DNA of 64,000 nucleotides from Deinococcus yavapaiensis KR-236. GTDB lineage: Bacteria > Deinococcota > Deinococci > Deinococcales > Deinococcaceae. A program made the position numbers and the translations under genes. The DNA lies in assembly GCF_003217515.1 (NCBI RefSeq), contig NZ_QJSX01000004.1:124001-188000 (forward strand). Reading direction: 5' to 3'. Below, in pieces: positions 1 to 9,278 of this stretch; the stretch's first letter is position 1, and each line of letters begins with the position of its first letter. The notes under the pieces are model-generated. The model saw nothing but the letters and a program-made list of their open reading frames with translations. It had not been told where the DNA came from and did not search any database.

Positions 1-58
1 GAAGACGCCCGAAGACGCCGCCGAGTTCGTCACATCTCACTTTCTGAGGCGCGTGTGA
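1..58 (+). CDS. possible C-terminal end of an upstream gene (partial)
   Basis: The frame starting at base 2 stays open and ends at TGA 56-58, giving the last 18 residues KTPEDAAEFVTSHFLRRV. It precedes the amylase start by 18 bases. It is too short to identify, and nothing except the open frame and unremarkable residue content supports it. Confidence 0.25.
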   Translation, partial: KTPEDAAEFVTSHFLRRV

Positions 59-64
59 TCGCGG

Positions 65-70
65 TAGCAT
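65..70 (+). promoter_or_regulatory. -10 box for a leaderless amylase transcript
   Basis: TAGCAT ends 6 nt before the GTG start at 77, and no Shine-Dalgarno sequence lies between. This spacing puts the transcription start at or next to the start codon. A weak -35 candidate (TTTCTG) lies at 41-46. The same arrangement recurs at ten other genes in the window. Confidence 0.5.
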
Positions 71-76
71 GCCCGC

Positions 77-1513
77 GTGAGCATCAAGACGCCCGACTGG
101 GTCAAGGACGCGGTCTTCTACCAAATCTTTCCCGACCGCTTCGCGAAAAGCGAGCGTGTCCCGAAAGCGACGCACCTTCAAGCTTGGGGTGACGCGCCTC
201 ACCCTCACAAGTATCAGGGCGGCGACTTGCTCGGAGTCGTCGAGAAACTCGATTATCTGCAAAGCCTCGGCGTGAACGCCATCTACTTCTGTCCCGTCTT
301 CCAAAGCGCCTCGAACCACCGCTACCACACGCACGACTACCTCAACGTCGACCCGATGCTCGGAGGAAACGAGGCCCTCGACGAACTTCTGCGCGAAGCG
401 CACGCGCGCGGCATCCGCGTCGTCCTCGACGGTGTGTTCAACCACGCCAGCCGAGGCTTTTTCCAATTCAACGACATTCTGGAGAACGGCCCGCACTCGG
501 CGTACCTCGATTGGTTCCACGTCACCGCCTTTCCGCTGAGTCCGTACGACGGCACGAAACCCGCCAATTACAAGGCGTGGTGGGACAACCGCGCCTTGCC
601 GAAGTTCAACACGGACTCGCCCGCCGTGCGCGAGTTCTTGTGGAGCGTCGCCACGTTCTGGGTGGAGCGCGGCGTGGACGGCTGGCGCCTCGACGTGCCC
701 AACGAAATCGACGACGACTCGTTTTGGCGTGAATTTCGCGCGCGCGTTAAAGCGGCCAATCCCGACGCGTACATCGTCGGCGAGATTTGGCATGACGCGC
801 AGCGTTGGCTGTCGGGCGACCAGTTCGACGCCGTCATGAACTACTTGTTCACGCGCCCGTGCCTGGCGTTCTTCGGAGCGCATACCCTCGACAACCGCGT
901 CAACGAAGCGTCGGGAACCGGCAAGGTCTTGCCGATGGACGCGCCGTCCTTCGCCGAGCGCATGACGCGCGTCGCGGCGATGTACCCCGACGAAATCACC
1001 TTCGCGCAGCTCAACTTGCTCGGCAGCCACGACACCGCTCGGTTTCGCACGGCCGTCGGCGGGGACGAAAGCGCGCACCGCCTCGCGACGATCTTCCAAT
1101 TCACGTACGTCGGCGCGCCTTGCGTGTACTACGGCGACGAGATCGGCCTCGCGGGCGGCCCCGATCCCGACTGCCGCCGCGCCTTCGATTGGGACGAGGC
1201 GCGCTGGGACCACGAGACCTTGGAGCTCACGCGGCGCCTCGCGCGCGCGCGCACCACGTCCCCCGTCTTGACGAGGGGCACCTTCGAGGTCATGACGGCC
1301 TTCGCAGAGACCGTCGCGTACAAGCGCGCCTTCGCCGGACGCGAAGCGTACGTCGTCCTCAACGCCGACCGCACGCCGCAAGCCGTGTACCTCGCGTCCT
1401 TGCAGCCCGGATCGTACACCGACGTCGTGACCGGAGGAGCCGTGAGGATCGGCGAACACCACACGTTCTCCGTCGAGCCGCGAAGCGGTATGGTGCTCGT
1501 ACCGAGAGAGTAA
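77..1513 (+). CDS. cytoplasmic GH13 alpha-amylase-family hydrolase (cyclomaltodextrinase/neopullulanase-like)
   Basis: 478 residues with the (beta/alpha)8 GH13 fold. The first strand VFYQIFPDRF is at about 13-22. Region I-type DGVFNH is at 118-123. The nucleophile is Asp206 (GWRLDVPNE), the acid/base Glu236 (IVGEIWHD), and the transition-state Asp319 (LLGSHDTARF). There is no signal peptide, so it should act inside the cell on maltodextrins or cyclodextrins. It lacks the N-terminal domain of classical neopullulanases; the short N-terminus resembles intracellular maltogenic enzymes. The GTG start is supported by a TAGCAT box 6 nt upstream rather than by an RBS. Exact substrate cannot be told from sequence. 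A second, secreted GH13 enzyme is at 61633-63060. Confidence 0.9.
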   Translation: MSIKTPDWVKDAVFYQIFPDRFAKSERVPKATHLQAWGDAPHPHKYQGGDLLGVVEKLDYLQSLGVNAIYFCPVFQSASNHRYHTHDYLNVDPMLGGNEALDELLREAHARGIRVVLDGVFNHASRGFFQFNDILENGPHSAYLDWFHVTAFPLSPYDGTKPANYKAWWDNRALPKFNTDSPAVREFLWSVATFWVERGVDGWRLDVPNEIDDDSFWREFRARVKAANPDAYIVGEIWHDAQRWLSGDQFDAVMNYLFTRPCLAFFGAHTLDNRVNEASGTGKVLPMDAPSFAERMTRVAAMYPDEITFAQLNLLGSHDTARFRTAVGGDESAHRLATIFQFTYVGAPCVYYGDEIGLAGGPDPDCRRAFDWDEARWDHETLELTRRLARARTTSPVLTRGTFEVMTAFAETVAYKRAFAGREAYVVLNADRTPQAVYLASLQPGSYTDVVTGGAVRIGEHHTFSVEPRSGMVLVPRE

Positions 1514-1529
1514 CCGTGCCGATTCCCTT

Positions 1530-1552
1530 CGGGCGGATCCTGCATCCGCCCG
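1530..1552 (+). terminator. hairpin between amylase and acyl-CoA dehydrogenase genes
   Basis: Arms CGGGCGGAT (1530-1538) and ATCCGCCCG (1544-1552) enclose the 5-nt loop CCTGC and are followed by TTCCCGTTT. It could terminate the amylase transcript. The next RBS (AGGAGG, 1563-1568) starts only 10 nt later, so the dehydrogenase mRNA must begin within or before the hairpin, or depend on readthrough. Confidence 0.55.
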
Positions 1553-1575
1553 TTCCCGTTTCAGGAGGTCCAGCC

Positions 1576-2715
1576 TTGAATTTCGAACTCGAACCGGAAC
1601 TCGTCCAGATGCAAACCATGGTGCGCGACTTCGCGCACGACGTCGTCGAGCCTCGCGCGCACGAAATCGAGACGACGAACCGCGTGCCCGACGACCTCAT
1701 GCGGCAAGCAGCGGAGCTCGGGTTGTTCGGGCTGTCCATCCCCGAAGCGTACGGCGGCGTGGGCCTCGGCATGGTCGGGCGTTGCGCGGTGTACGAAGCG
1801 CTCGGGCACGCCCACATGGGCTTCGGCGGAGTGATTTCCGCGCACGCCTCGATCGGCACCAGCGGCCTCGTGAAGCTCGGCACCGAGGAACAAAAGCGCC
1901 GTTACCTGCCGCGCATGGCGACGGGCGAGCTCATCACGGGCTTCGCGATCACCGAGCCGAGCTCGGGCAGTGACGCGGCGAACATCAAGACGAAGGCCGT
2001 GAAGCACGGCGATTCCTTCGTCCTGAGCGGCACGAAGCACTACATCTCCAACGCGCCCATCGCGGGCTTACTGACCGTCATCGCCCTCACCGACGCCGCG
2101 CTCGGGCCACGAGGCATGAGCGCGTTCCTCGTCGAGATGAACGCGCCGGGCGTGCGCGTCGGGAAGATCGACGAGAAGATGGGTCAAAAGGGCGCGCTCT
2201 CGGCCGAAGTCATCTTCGAGGAGTGCGAGGTGCCCGCCGCGAATCTCTTGGGGCGAGAAAACGAAGGCTACAAGGAAGCCCTCAAGATCCTGACGAACGG
2301 CCGCGTCGGCATCGCGGCGCGGGCGAGCGGCGCCATGGAGCACCTTATCGAACTCTCGACCGCGCACGCCAAGACCCGAGAGCAATTCGGTCGGCCCATC
2401 GCCGAGTTTCAAGCCGTGCAGTTCATGCTCGCCGAGATGGCGGCGGACTTGGAGACGTCGCGCGCCTTGTGGCAAAAGGTCGCGTGGATGGTCGACGAGG
2501 GCGCCGACGTGCAGAAGATGGCGTCCATCGCCAAGCTTCACGCGACGGAGGCTTTGTCACGGGTGGCCGACAAGGCCGTGCAGATCGCGGGCGGCATGGG
2601 CTACATGAAAGACTATCCCGTCGAGCGTTGGTACCGCGATCAACGCCTTCTTCGCATCTACGAAGGCACCTCGGAAATCCAGAAGCTCATCATCGCCCGC
2701 GCCTTGCTCGCCTGA
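1576..2715 (+). CDS. acyl-CoA dehydrogenase
   Basis: 379 residues, the usual size for the medium/short-chain family. It catalyses the FAD-dependent alpha,beta-dehydrogenation of acyl-CoA with electron transfer to ETF. Visible family signatures are the FAD/substrate-binding GFAITEPSSGSDAA and, at the C-terminus, YEGTSEIQ, whose Glu (about 363) is the expected catalytic base. I start at TTG 1576 because AGGAGG sits 7 nt upstream and the encoded N-terminus (NFELEPEL) matches family starts; the frame stays open further upstream without an RBS. It fits the beta-oxidation genes at 21.5-25.1 kb but carries no FadR-type operator that I can find. Confidence 0.93.
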   Translation: MNFELEPELVQMQTMVRDFAHDVVEPRAHEIETTNRVPDDLMRQAAELGLFGLSIPEAYGGVGLGMVGRCAVYEALGHAHMGFGGVISAHASIGTSGLVKLGTEEQKRRYLPRMATGELITGFAITEPSSGSDAANIKTKAVKHGDSFVLSGTKHYISNAPIAGLLTVIALTDAALGPRGMSAFLVEMNAPGVRVGKIDEKMGQKGALSAEVIFEECEVPAANLLGRENEGYKEALKILTNGRVGIAARASGAMEHLIELSTAHAKTREQFGRPIAEFQAVQFMLAEMAADLETSRALWQKVAWMVDEGADVQKMASIAKLHATEALSRVADKAVQIAGGMGYMKDYPVERWYRDQRLLRIYEGTSEIQKLIIARALLA

Positions 2716-2732
2716 GCGACGCGGGCACCTCC

Positions 2733-4061
2733 TCACGCTTCGACGAGCGCGTCTCGGCGCAGTTCGGGCGGAATCAAGTCGCCGTGCGCGTCGAGAAGGT
2801 CGTCGACGAGCGACCAGATCTCGTCGAGCGTGAGTTCCGCCGCCGTGTGCGGATCGAGCATCGCCGCGTGGTACACGTGTTCGCGCCTTCCCGTCACGAG
2901 CGCCTCCACGGTGAGCGCCTGCACGTTGACGTTCGTCTGCATGAGGGCCGCGAGTTGCGGCGGCAAGGTGCCGACGCGGGTCGGTTGCAGCCCGTTGCGG
3001 TCCACGAGGCACGGCACCTCGACGCAGCATCCCCTCGGCAAGTTGTCGATGAGGTGGTCGTTGCGGACGTTGCCGTACACGACGCGAGGCTGCCCCGTCA
3101 CCATGCTGTGGATGATCAGCGAGCCGTACTCGACGCTGCGGCGCACCTCGAGCGGCGCGTCCGGGTCTTCGAGCGAGGTCCGCAACGCCTCCCAGCGGGC
3201 GATCTGGTTCTCGCAGCGCCTCGGGTACTCGTCGAGGGGAATGCCGAAGCGCTCGATGAGCTCGGGGTGGCGCTCCTTGATGAAGTACGGAACGTACTCG
3301 CTGAAGTGCTCGCTCGACTCGGTCACGAAGTACCCGAGGCGGCGCAGCATCTCGTAGCGCACCTTGTTGTCGGCCGGAGCGCGGCCCGACGCGGCGATCT
3401 CCTGCAAGCGGGGATAAAGGTCCTCGCCGTGGTGCTCGAACTTCAGGTAGAAGGCCATGTGGTTGATGCCCGCGCACACGAAGTCGATGTCCCGAACGTC
3501 GAGGCCGAGGTCGCGCGCGAGAAGCGAGGCGGTGTGTTGCACGGAGTGACACAAGCCCACCGAGCGAACGGTCGACAGTTGCTGCAACGCCCACATGTTC
3601 ATCGCCATGGGATTGACGTAATTGAGGTGCAGCGTGCCTGGGCACAACCTCTCCATGTCCCGGCTCATGTCCAGCAAGACGGGCACGGTGCGCAAGGCGC
3701 GCATGATGCCGCCCACGCCGAGCGTGTCCGCGATCGTTTGGCGCAGGCCGTACTTCTTGGGAATCTCGAAGTCGGTGACCGTCGCGGGCTTGTAGCCTCC
3801 CACCTGGATCATGTTGATGACGAAGTCGGCTCCGTCGAGGGCTCGCTCGCGATCGGTCGTCGCCGTGATGCTCGGAACGGCCCCGAGTTGGGCGGCGACC
3901 CGGCCGGCGACGACCTCGGTGGTGGCCAAACGCGCCTCGTCGATGTCGTACAGGCGAAGGTCGGCTTCGGCGAGTTCCTCGAAGCTCAGGATGTCGCCGA
4001 GCAGGTTCTTGGCGAAGACGGTGCTGCCCGCACCGACGAAAGCGATCTTGGGTCGAGGCAC
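2733..4061 (-). CDS. GH4-family glycosidase (alpha-galactosidase/alpha-glucosidase, MelA-like)
   Basis: 442 residues. The N-terminal Rossmann motif FVGAGSTVFAK binds NAD+. GH4 enzymes cleave by redox-assisted elimination using NAD+ and a divalent metal; the metal ligands are visible in GLCHSVQ (Cys) and AGINHMAFYL (His). The NYVNPMAMNMW segment is typical of the MelA/AglA branch rather than the 6-phospho-beta-glucosidase branch, but substrate is not proven. The GTG start at 4061 has GGAGG 8 nt upstream. It is cytoplasmic and monocistronic, with a good promoter at 4137-4165. Confidence 0.9.
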   Translation of the reverse strand: MPRPKIAFVGAGSTVFAKNLLGDILSFEELAEADLRLYDIDEARLATTEVVAGRVAAQLGAVPSITATTDRERALDGADFVINMIQVGGYKPATVTDFEIPKKYGLRQTIADTLGVGGIMRALRTVPVLLDMSRDMERLCPGTLHLNYVNPMAMNMWALQQLSTVRSVGLCHSVQHTASLLARDLGLDVRDIDFVCAGINHMAFYLKFEHHGEDLYPRLQEIAASGRAPADNKVRYEMLRRLGYFVTESSEHFSEYVPYFIKERHPELIERFGIPLDEYPRRCENQIARWEALRTSLEDPDAPLEVRRSVEYGSLIIHSMVTGQPRVVYGNVRNDHLIDNLPRGCCVEVPCLVDRNGLQPTRVGTLPPQLAALMQTNVNVQALTVEALVTGRREHVYHAAMLDPHTAAELTLDEIWSLVDDLLDAHGDLIPPELRRDALVEA

Positions 4062-4136
4062 GTCGAAGTCCTCCAGGGAAGCGAGAGGGCGAAGCCGCCG
4101 AGAACGTCGGCGAGCCTTCGAGAGCGGACTTTCTCT

Positions 4137-4165
4137 CTTGTAATGCCCCTCGGACGCCCTGTCAA
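4137..4165 (-). promoter_or_regulatory. sigma70-type promoter of the GH4 gene
   Basis: On the minus strand a perfect -35 TTGACA (4160-4165) and -10 TACAAG (4137-4142) are separated by exactly 17 bp. The predicted start lies about 70 nt upstream of the GTG, so this gene has a leader with an RBS, unlike its leaderless neighbours. Confidence 0.75.
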
Positions 4166-4219
4166 CCACGCCGAGAAAAGGTGGACCCGAGAGGACGCTT
4201 CGGCCCCTCGCGCCCCGCG

Positions 4220-7200
4220 TCACCTTCGCGGTCGCGACCCGGCGGCGAAAGAGGCCCGAATCAACTCGACGCGAGCCTTCAGGGCCGCGCGCACGTCGGC
4301 GTCGGACGTGCGTGCGAGCAGGCTCGCGGCGCGGCGTCGAACGAGCCGCTCGTCCGACCTGTCGCCCGTGCGGCTCGCCAAGGCGGCCGCGAGCAGAAGC
4401 CCGTCCACGGCGGGCACGGTCGGATCGCCGAGCCACGCGCGTACAGCGACCACGTCGGGCGCGTCGAGCACGGCGAGTTCGAGACGCGCGCGCCACGCGC
4501 CGAGCGGCGCCAGCAGCACGCGCCTCCTCGCCTCTTCCCATTGACCGAGCGCGAGGTGCGCCTCGGCGAGCAGCAGGTGGTGACGCTCGACCTCGTCGCT
4601 TTGCACGGCGTCCTCGGCGGCGGCGAGGGCGGCGGCGAGATCGGCGATCTCGCCGCGCGAACCCGTCAGGAGCGCCCTGGCGAGTTCGAGGCTCGCCAGA
4701 AAGTGCCGCAGAATCGAGAGGTCGAGAGAGGCGATGAGGTCACGCGCCTCGGCGAGCAGGTGCGTCACGCGCGCGTCGCCGCACGCGAGGTGAACGTTCG
4801 CGAGGCTCAGTAACCTCCGCGCGACATCGAAGGAGGCGCCTCGGGTCCGGGCTTGTTCCAAAGCGCCCGTCAGTAGATTCGCGGCGGCGTCCATGTCGCC
4901 GAGCATGAAGCGCATCGCGGCGAGGTTGGCGCGAGCGGCCTCGTCGAGGTCGAGAAGGGCGGGCGTTTCCAGCAATGCCGTCTCGAACGCCCGCGCCGCC
5001 GCCTCGTAGCGTCGTGACAGCGCGTTGGCCGCCCCGAGGTTCAGGGCGATGGTCGCCTTGAGCTTCGGCTGGACGAGGTCGCGCGCCTCCTCGGCCGCTT
5101 CCTGCAGCGCGCGCGCGGCCTCGTCGGCCAAACCCCGCGCGAGGAACACGCCGCCGAGCAGCATCGCGCCTTGCGCGCGGGCCAGCGGATCGCCGAGGAC
5201 GCGCGCCGTTTCCAAGGCGTTCGACGCGTGCGCGCCCGCCTCGTCGAACTCGCGGGCCACAAGGTGGATTTGCGTGAGCGCCCAATGCACGTTGAACGTC
5301 CAGCGCGTGCGCTGCGTGGGTTCGAGGCGCAACGCCGCCTGCAAGTGCTCACGCGCTTCGCTCATGCGGCCCAGACGCACGAGCGACAATCCGCGCCACA
5401 TGTGTCCCTTAGCACGCACGTCGCTCGCCCGCCCGCCTTCCACGAGTCGTTCGGTGAGGGTGACGACGCCCGCGTGATCTCCGGTGTCGTACTTCAACCG
5501 CGCGAAGTGAGCGTCCACTTCCAAGTGCAGCGCTTCGCTTCGCAAGTCGTCGGCAAGGCGCCGCAACGTGTCGAGGTAGGTCGAGGCCCCGTCGAGGTCA
5601 CCCTCCAGGTGCCGAAGCTCGACGCACAGCGACAAGGCGCGGGCGCGCACGAGGCCGCTCGGCGCGAGCGCGAGGGCGCGCGAAGCGAAGTCGTTCGCTT
5701 CCTTCCACGCGTACGCCGTCATCGCTTCGACGGCGGCGCGCGTCAGCCATTCGGCGGCGAGAATCGGCTCTTCGGCGAGGACCGCGTGGTGCGCGACTTC
5801 CGCCGCGCTCGCGCCCGCCTCGCCGAGCGCGAGCGCCACCTCGCGGTGCAGCACGACGCGGCGGGCCGCGTCGAGACCGCCGAGAAGCGCCACGCGGTGC
5901 AGGTCGTGCGCGAGCCGCGCCGTGCCGCGCTCGGACCGAACGAATCCTGCCGAGGCGGCGAGCGCGACGATGTCGGCGGCTTTCCATGGATCGAGCCGCG
6001 CGACCGATTCGACGAGGGCGAGCGAGGCGGGGCGACCCAGCACGGCGAGCACGTCGAGAATGCGCCGAGCGTCCTCGCCGAGGGCTTTCATGCTGGCGCG
6101 TACGGCGTCGAGGACGCTCGCGGGCAGCGCGAGTTCCGAGTAGTCGCGCGTCGTGTCGTCGAAGCGGGTGTGCCACACGCCGCGCTCGTCCACCGTGACG
6201 TCTCCGCGATCTCGCAGGTGCCGCAAGGTCTCGAGCAAGAAGAAGGGATTGCCGCCCGTCGCTTCGTGCAAGCGTTCCGCGAAGCGCGTTCCGAGTCTCG
6301 TGCGCGTCGTGGCGCGCACGACCTCCAGCACCTCGGTCGGCTTGAGGCACGTCAAGGGCAGCACCCTCAGTTCCCCTCGCGCCTCGAGGTCACGTACGAG
6401 GGCGGCGGCGGCGGGATGCGCGCGCAACTCGGGAGTCCGGGCGGTCAGCACGAGGCGCGGTCGGACGGCGCGGGGCGTGCGCGCCGCCTCGGCGAACACG
6501 GCGCGCAGGGCTTCGAGGCCGAGATCGTCGAAGTCGTGCAGATCGTCGAGGACGAGGGTGCCGCGTCCGAGCGCCTTCACGACGGCCCGAGCGAGATGTT
6601 CGAACAATCGGCTGCGATGCTCGGGCGACGCGTCGAGGACGGGCGGCGGGTCGTTCGAATCGCGCGGAAGGAGCCGCGCGAGGAGCGTCTCGGTGTCCGC
6701 GTCGACGTCGCGCAGCACGCCACGCTCCCAAGCGGACCGCAGCGCCACGCGAAGCGCGCCGAGCGGCCAAGCGCGCGCCTCGGGCAAGCCGCGCAAGAAG
6801 AGTCGAGGTCGATGCGCGGCGCTGAACTCCTGCGCGAGCCTCGACTTGCCGACGCCCGGCTCGCCGAGCAGCAGCAGCGGAGCGGGCGAGCTCTGCAACT
6901 CGCGCCAAGCGTCTTCGCGGCCGACCATCGGCGCGTGAAGTCGCTCGGCCCCGCTCTGCGCCTCGGCGTGAAGCGCGTTCAACCAACGCCGCGCGACCTC
7001 GTCGGGCCCGACGCCGAATTCACGGCGCCGCATGTCGCTGAACGCCTCGTAGGCCCGACGGGCGCCGCGTTCGTCGCGCCGCAGCACGCTGAGCCGCACG
7101 AGGTCGCGCCACGCGACCTCGTCGGTCTCGTCGAGCCTCACGAGCCTCGCCGACGCTTCGACCGCGCCTTCCAAGTCGCCGCGCGCCTCGCAGGCGGCGA

Positions 7201-7612
7201 CCGAGGCGACGAGGCGCGTTCTCGCTTGGGCGAGCAGTTTGGTACGGCGCGCGGCGATCCACTCGGCGAAGTCGCCGTCGGGAACGTCTCCGTCGAGAAA
7301 GCTCGCGACGTCGTCTTCCTGAAGCTCGGCGACGTCGACGCGCCACGCGCCGCGCGTCGCCACGCGGTCGTCGGTGATGTGCAGGTGCTCGCCGACGAGG
7401 GTGCGCGACAAGCGGTACAGTTCCGCGCGCAAGTTCTGCCGAGCCCTTCGGGCGTCCACGCCCGGCCACAGCATCGACGACAGCACGCCGCGACTCGCCT
7501 CGCCTTCCAAGGCGACGTACGCGAGCAGCAGCAACGCCTTGCGTGTCGGCAGCTTGACGAGTTCGCCTCGGACTTTCACGCTCGGCGCGCCGAGCAGCGT
7601 CAATTCCACCAT
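4220..7612 (-). CDS. large transcriptional regulator with BTAD, AAA-type ATPase and TPR-like regions
   Basis: 1130 residues. The N-terminus (about 1-95, LLGAPSVKVRGELVKLPTRKALLLLAY with the long dash removed here as two parts: winged-helix start then RKALLLLAYVAL) is a SARP-like winged helix. Residues about 96-215 form a bacterial transcriptional activation domain. An ATPase follows with Walker A GEPGVGKS at 250-257 and Walker B LVLDDLHDFD. The remaining 600 residues are Ala/Leu/Arg-rich helical repeats of TPR type. The family uses ATP and ligand or partner binding to switch DNA binding. The start is ATG 7612 with GAGAGG just upstream. It is divergent from the surface-protein operon beginning at 7798, which is its most likely target. 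Confidence 0.85.
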   Translation of the reverse strand: MVELTLLGAPSVKVRGELVKLPTRKALLLLAYVALEGEASRGVLSSMLWPGVDARRARQNLRAELYRLSRTLVGEHLHITDDRVATRGAWRVDVAELQEDDVASFLDGDVPDGDFAEWIAARRTKLLAQARTRLVASVAACEARGDLEGAVEASARLVRLDETDEVAWRDLVRLSVLRRDERGARRAYEAFSDMRRREFGVGPDEVARRWLNALHAEAQSGAERLHAPMVGREDAWRELQSSPAPLLLLGEPGVGKSRLAQEFSAAHRPRLFLRGLPEARAWPLGALRVALRSAWERGVLRDVDADTETLLARLLPRDSNDPPPVLDASPEHRSRLFEHLARAVVKALGRGTLVLDDLHDFDDLGLEALRAVFAEAARTPRAVRPRLVLTARTPELRAHPAAAALVRDLEARGELRVLPLTCLKPTEVLEVVRATTRTRLGTRFAERLHEATGGNPFFLLETLRHLRDRGDVTVDERGVWHTRFDDTTRDYSELALPASVLDAVRASMKALGEDARRILDVLAVLGRPASLALVESVARLDPWKAADIVALAASAGFVRSERGTARLAHDLHRVALLGGLDAARRVVLHREVALALGEAGASAAEVAHHAVLAEEPILAAEWLTRAAVEAMTAYAWKEANDFASRALALAPSGLVRARALSLCVELRHLEGDLDGASTYLDTLRRLADDLRSEALHLEVDAHFARLKYDTGDHAGVVTLTERLVEGGRASDVRAKGHMWRGLSLVRLGRMSEAREHLQAALRLEPTQRTRWTFNVHWALTQIHLVAREFDEAGAHASNALETARVLGDPLARAQGAMLLGGVFLARGLADEAARALQEAAEEARDLVQPKLKATIALNLGAANALSRRYEAAARAFETALLETPALLDLDEAARANLAAMRFMLGDMDAAANLLTGALEQARTRGASFDVARRLLSLANVHLACGDARVTHLLAEARDLIASLDLSILRHFLASLELARALLTGSRGEIADLAAALAAAEDAVQSDEVERHHLLLAEAHLALGQWEEARRRVLLAPLGAWRARLELAVLDAPDVVAVRAWLGDPTVPAVDGLLLAAALASRTGDRSDERLVRRRAASLLARTSDADVRAALKARVELIRASFAAGSRPRR

Positions 7613-7797
7613 GAGAGCCTCTCTTGAGCGGCTTGCTTCTCGGGAAGAACGATCGAAATCGGTGTCTGGCAACGCGACGTCGAGCCCTCGGGCTGTCGTG
7701 TGTATCTCATGGTAGCGCGCCGCCGCCCGGTCGCGCTTCTGTCTTGTCACGCCTTTATCACACCTCCCCGCGTACGGTGACGCCCGGGAGGTACCGC

Positions 7798-7995
7798 ATG
7801 AAAAGCGATGCTCGACACCCACCGCCCGACTGGCGCTACGAGGTCTTCGTGACAAGGAGCGAGGAAGGTGGTTGGATCGTTCGTGTCGAAGGACGGCGCT
7901 CGGGTGACGCCCACGTCTTTTCGACGTTGCTGCGCGCCTTCGAGTTCATCGAGCGCGACGTCGACGCGGCGGCGAGCGAGCGGGGGGTGCGCTGA
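7798..7995 (+). CDS. small conserved-type protein of unknown function, first gene of the surface operon
   Basis: 65 residues with a start fixed by GGGAGG 6 nt upstream of ATG. It has no signal peptide or membrane segment. The central part, DWRYEVFVTRSEEGGWIVRVEG, reads as two beta strands followed by a helix (TLLRAFEFIERDV), a compact alpha/beta mini-domain. Its TGA overlaps the ATG of the next gene (TGATG), so translation is coupled. I do not recognise the family. The position suggests a cytoplasmic accessory or regulatory role for the three exported proteins that follow. Confidence 0.75.
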   Translation: MKSDARHPPPDWRYEVFVTRSEEGGWIVRVEGRRSGDAHVFSTLLRAFEFIERDVDAAASERGVR

Positions 7996-9278
7996 TGCGG
8001 CGAGCTTGTCTGCTAGGAGCCGCGCTGTTCGCGGCGAGCGCGGGCGCGCAATCGACCTCCAATTTCTTTCAAGTCCGCTTCTTCGGCCCGCCGATCGGTC
8101 TCGAAAGCGTCGCGGTCGACGGGCAGCTTTCGGCGAGAATGCCGAACTTCACGCTGAATCTGCGCGTGCCTCAATTCGACGCGTACACGCGCAGCGCGAA
8201 CCTCACGGTCTCGGTGGGCACCTTCTTCGCCGTGACGAGTTTCGCGGCCGACACGTCGCGCGCCACGGAGACGTACACGGGCGTGCTGGGCTACACGAGC
8301 CCGGACCCCGGATTCTTCACCGACGGCACCTTGACGCTCGTGCGCGCCACGGACGCGCGGCCCACGCAAGGTTACGCCGTCACGAGCGCCACCTTGGACG
8401 TGCGAGGCCGCTTGAGCGACGTTTGGCAGTGGGGCACGACCGCCTCAATGGACGACACGCGCGCGAACGCCACGCCCGACACGCTCGGCGGGTCGCGGTC
8501 GCTCGGCCTGAGCGCGAGCGGCAAGATCGACGAGGCAGACGTCCGCTTGCGCGCCAAGGTCACGAGCAACGTGCAGACGCCGAACACGCTGAACTACAAC
8601 GTCGCCGCCGAGACCCGCGTTCCGCTGAGCGACACGGAGGCGCTGGGCGCGAGCGTGTCGTTCGACAGCGTCACGCTCGACGCCGAGCGGGTGTCGTTGA
8701 CGTCCACGCGCTTCGACGACCTCAGCTTGACGGCGAGCGTCGAGCGTTCGAACGGCGCGGTCGGCGCGCGACTCTCGGGAGTGCTGGGGCCGGACGCGCC
8801 GACGTCGTGGAGCGCCGAGTACGGGATCGTCTTCACGCAACCGCCGTCGCAGGACGCCACGATCGGCGTGAACGTTCGCGAAGGTCCGTGGTCCGTCGCG
8901 GCGAGCGTCACGGGCAGCCTCGCTCCCGACGCCTTCGGAAGCGCGCAACCGGCCGTGGGCGGGCAGGCGTCGCTGGGATTCCGCTCGGGCGACGCGACGT
9001 TGTCGTTGCGCGGCAACGCGCGTTACCAAGCGGGATCGGCCACGCCGTGGTCTTACCGCGCGGACGCCAGCGTCTCGGTGACGTCCGGGCCGTTGACGTG
9101 GTCGCTGATCGGCTCGCTCGGCAGCGCGACGACGTCGCTGCCGCTCACGGCGACGGCCACCCTGCAAGGCTTGTACGCCTTGACGAGCAACGTCGGCGTG
9201 AGCGCGAACGTGCGCGTGTCGAACGGATCGAATCGCCCGAGCGTGCAATTCGGAGTGGGGGTGAGGTATGCGTTCTGA
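7995..9278 (+). CDS. exported outer-membrane beta-barrel-like protein
   Basis: 427 residues with a Sec signal peptide (MRRACLLGAALFAASAGAQS; cleavage near 18-19). The rest is almost entirely alternating polar/hydrophobic strands separated by short Asp/Gly/Ser turns. It ends VQFGVGVRYAF, with the C-terminal aromatic residue typical of barrel substrates of the Omp85/BAM pathway. Cys is rare or absent after the signal peptide. It overlaps the preceding gene by 1 nt and the following gene by 11 nt. I infer a barrel anchored in the Deinococcus outer envelope that could carry or secrete its operon partners. No named family recognised. Confidence 0.75.
   Translation: MRRACLLGAALFAASAGAQSTSNFFQVRFFGPPIGLESVAVDGQLSARMPNFTLNLRVPQFDAYTRSANLTVSVGTFFAVTSFAADTSRATETYTGVLGYTSPDPGFFTDGTLTLVRATDARPTQGYAVTSATLDVRGRLSDVWQWGTTASMDDTRANATPDTLGGSRSLGLSASGKIDEADVRLRAKVTSNVQTPNTLNYNVAAETRVPLSDTEALGASVSFDSVTLDAERVSLTSTRFDDLSLTASVERSNGAVGARLSGVLGPDAPTSWSAEYGIVFTQPPSQDATIGVNVREGPWSVAASVTGSLAPDAFGSAQPAVGGQASLGFRSGDATLSLRGNARYQAGSATPWSYRADASVSVTSGPLTWSLIGSLGSATTSLPLTATATLQGLYALTSNVGVSANVRVSNGSNRPSVQFGVGVRYAF

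Noticed and set aside
2223..4544. 773-codon open frame opposite the GH4 gene
   Set aside because: Arg/His/Glu-rich shadow of real genes in GC-rich DNA; it spans the ends of two well-supported genes.
5171..7627. 818-codon plus-strand frame across the BTAD regulator
   Set aside because: Composition is typical antisense shadow; no RBS, domain or signal.
7613..7797. SARP-type 11-bp direct repeat before the surface operon
   Set aside because: I searched for the arrangement seen at 52211 but found only loose CTTCTGT/CTTGTCA similarity with a 7-bp period, so I do not report it as an operator.
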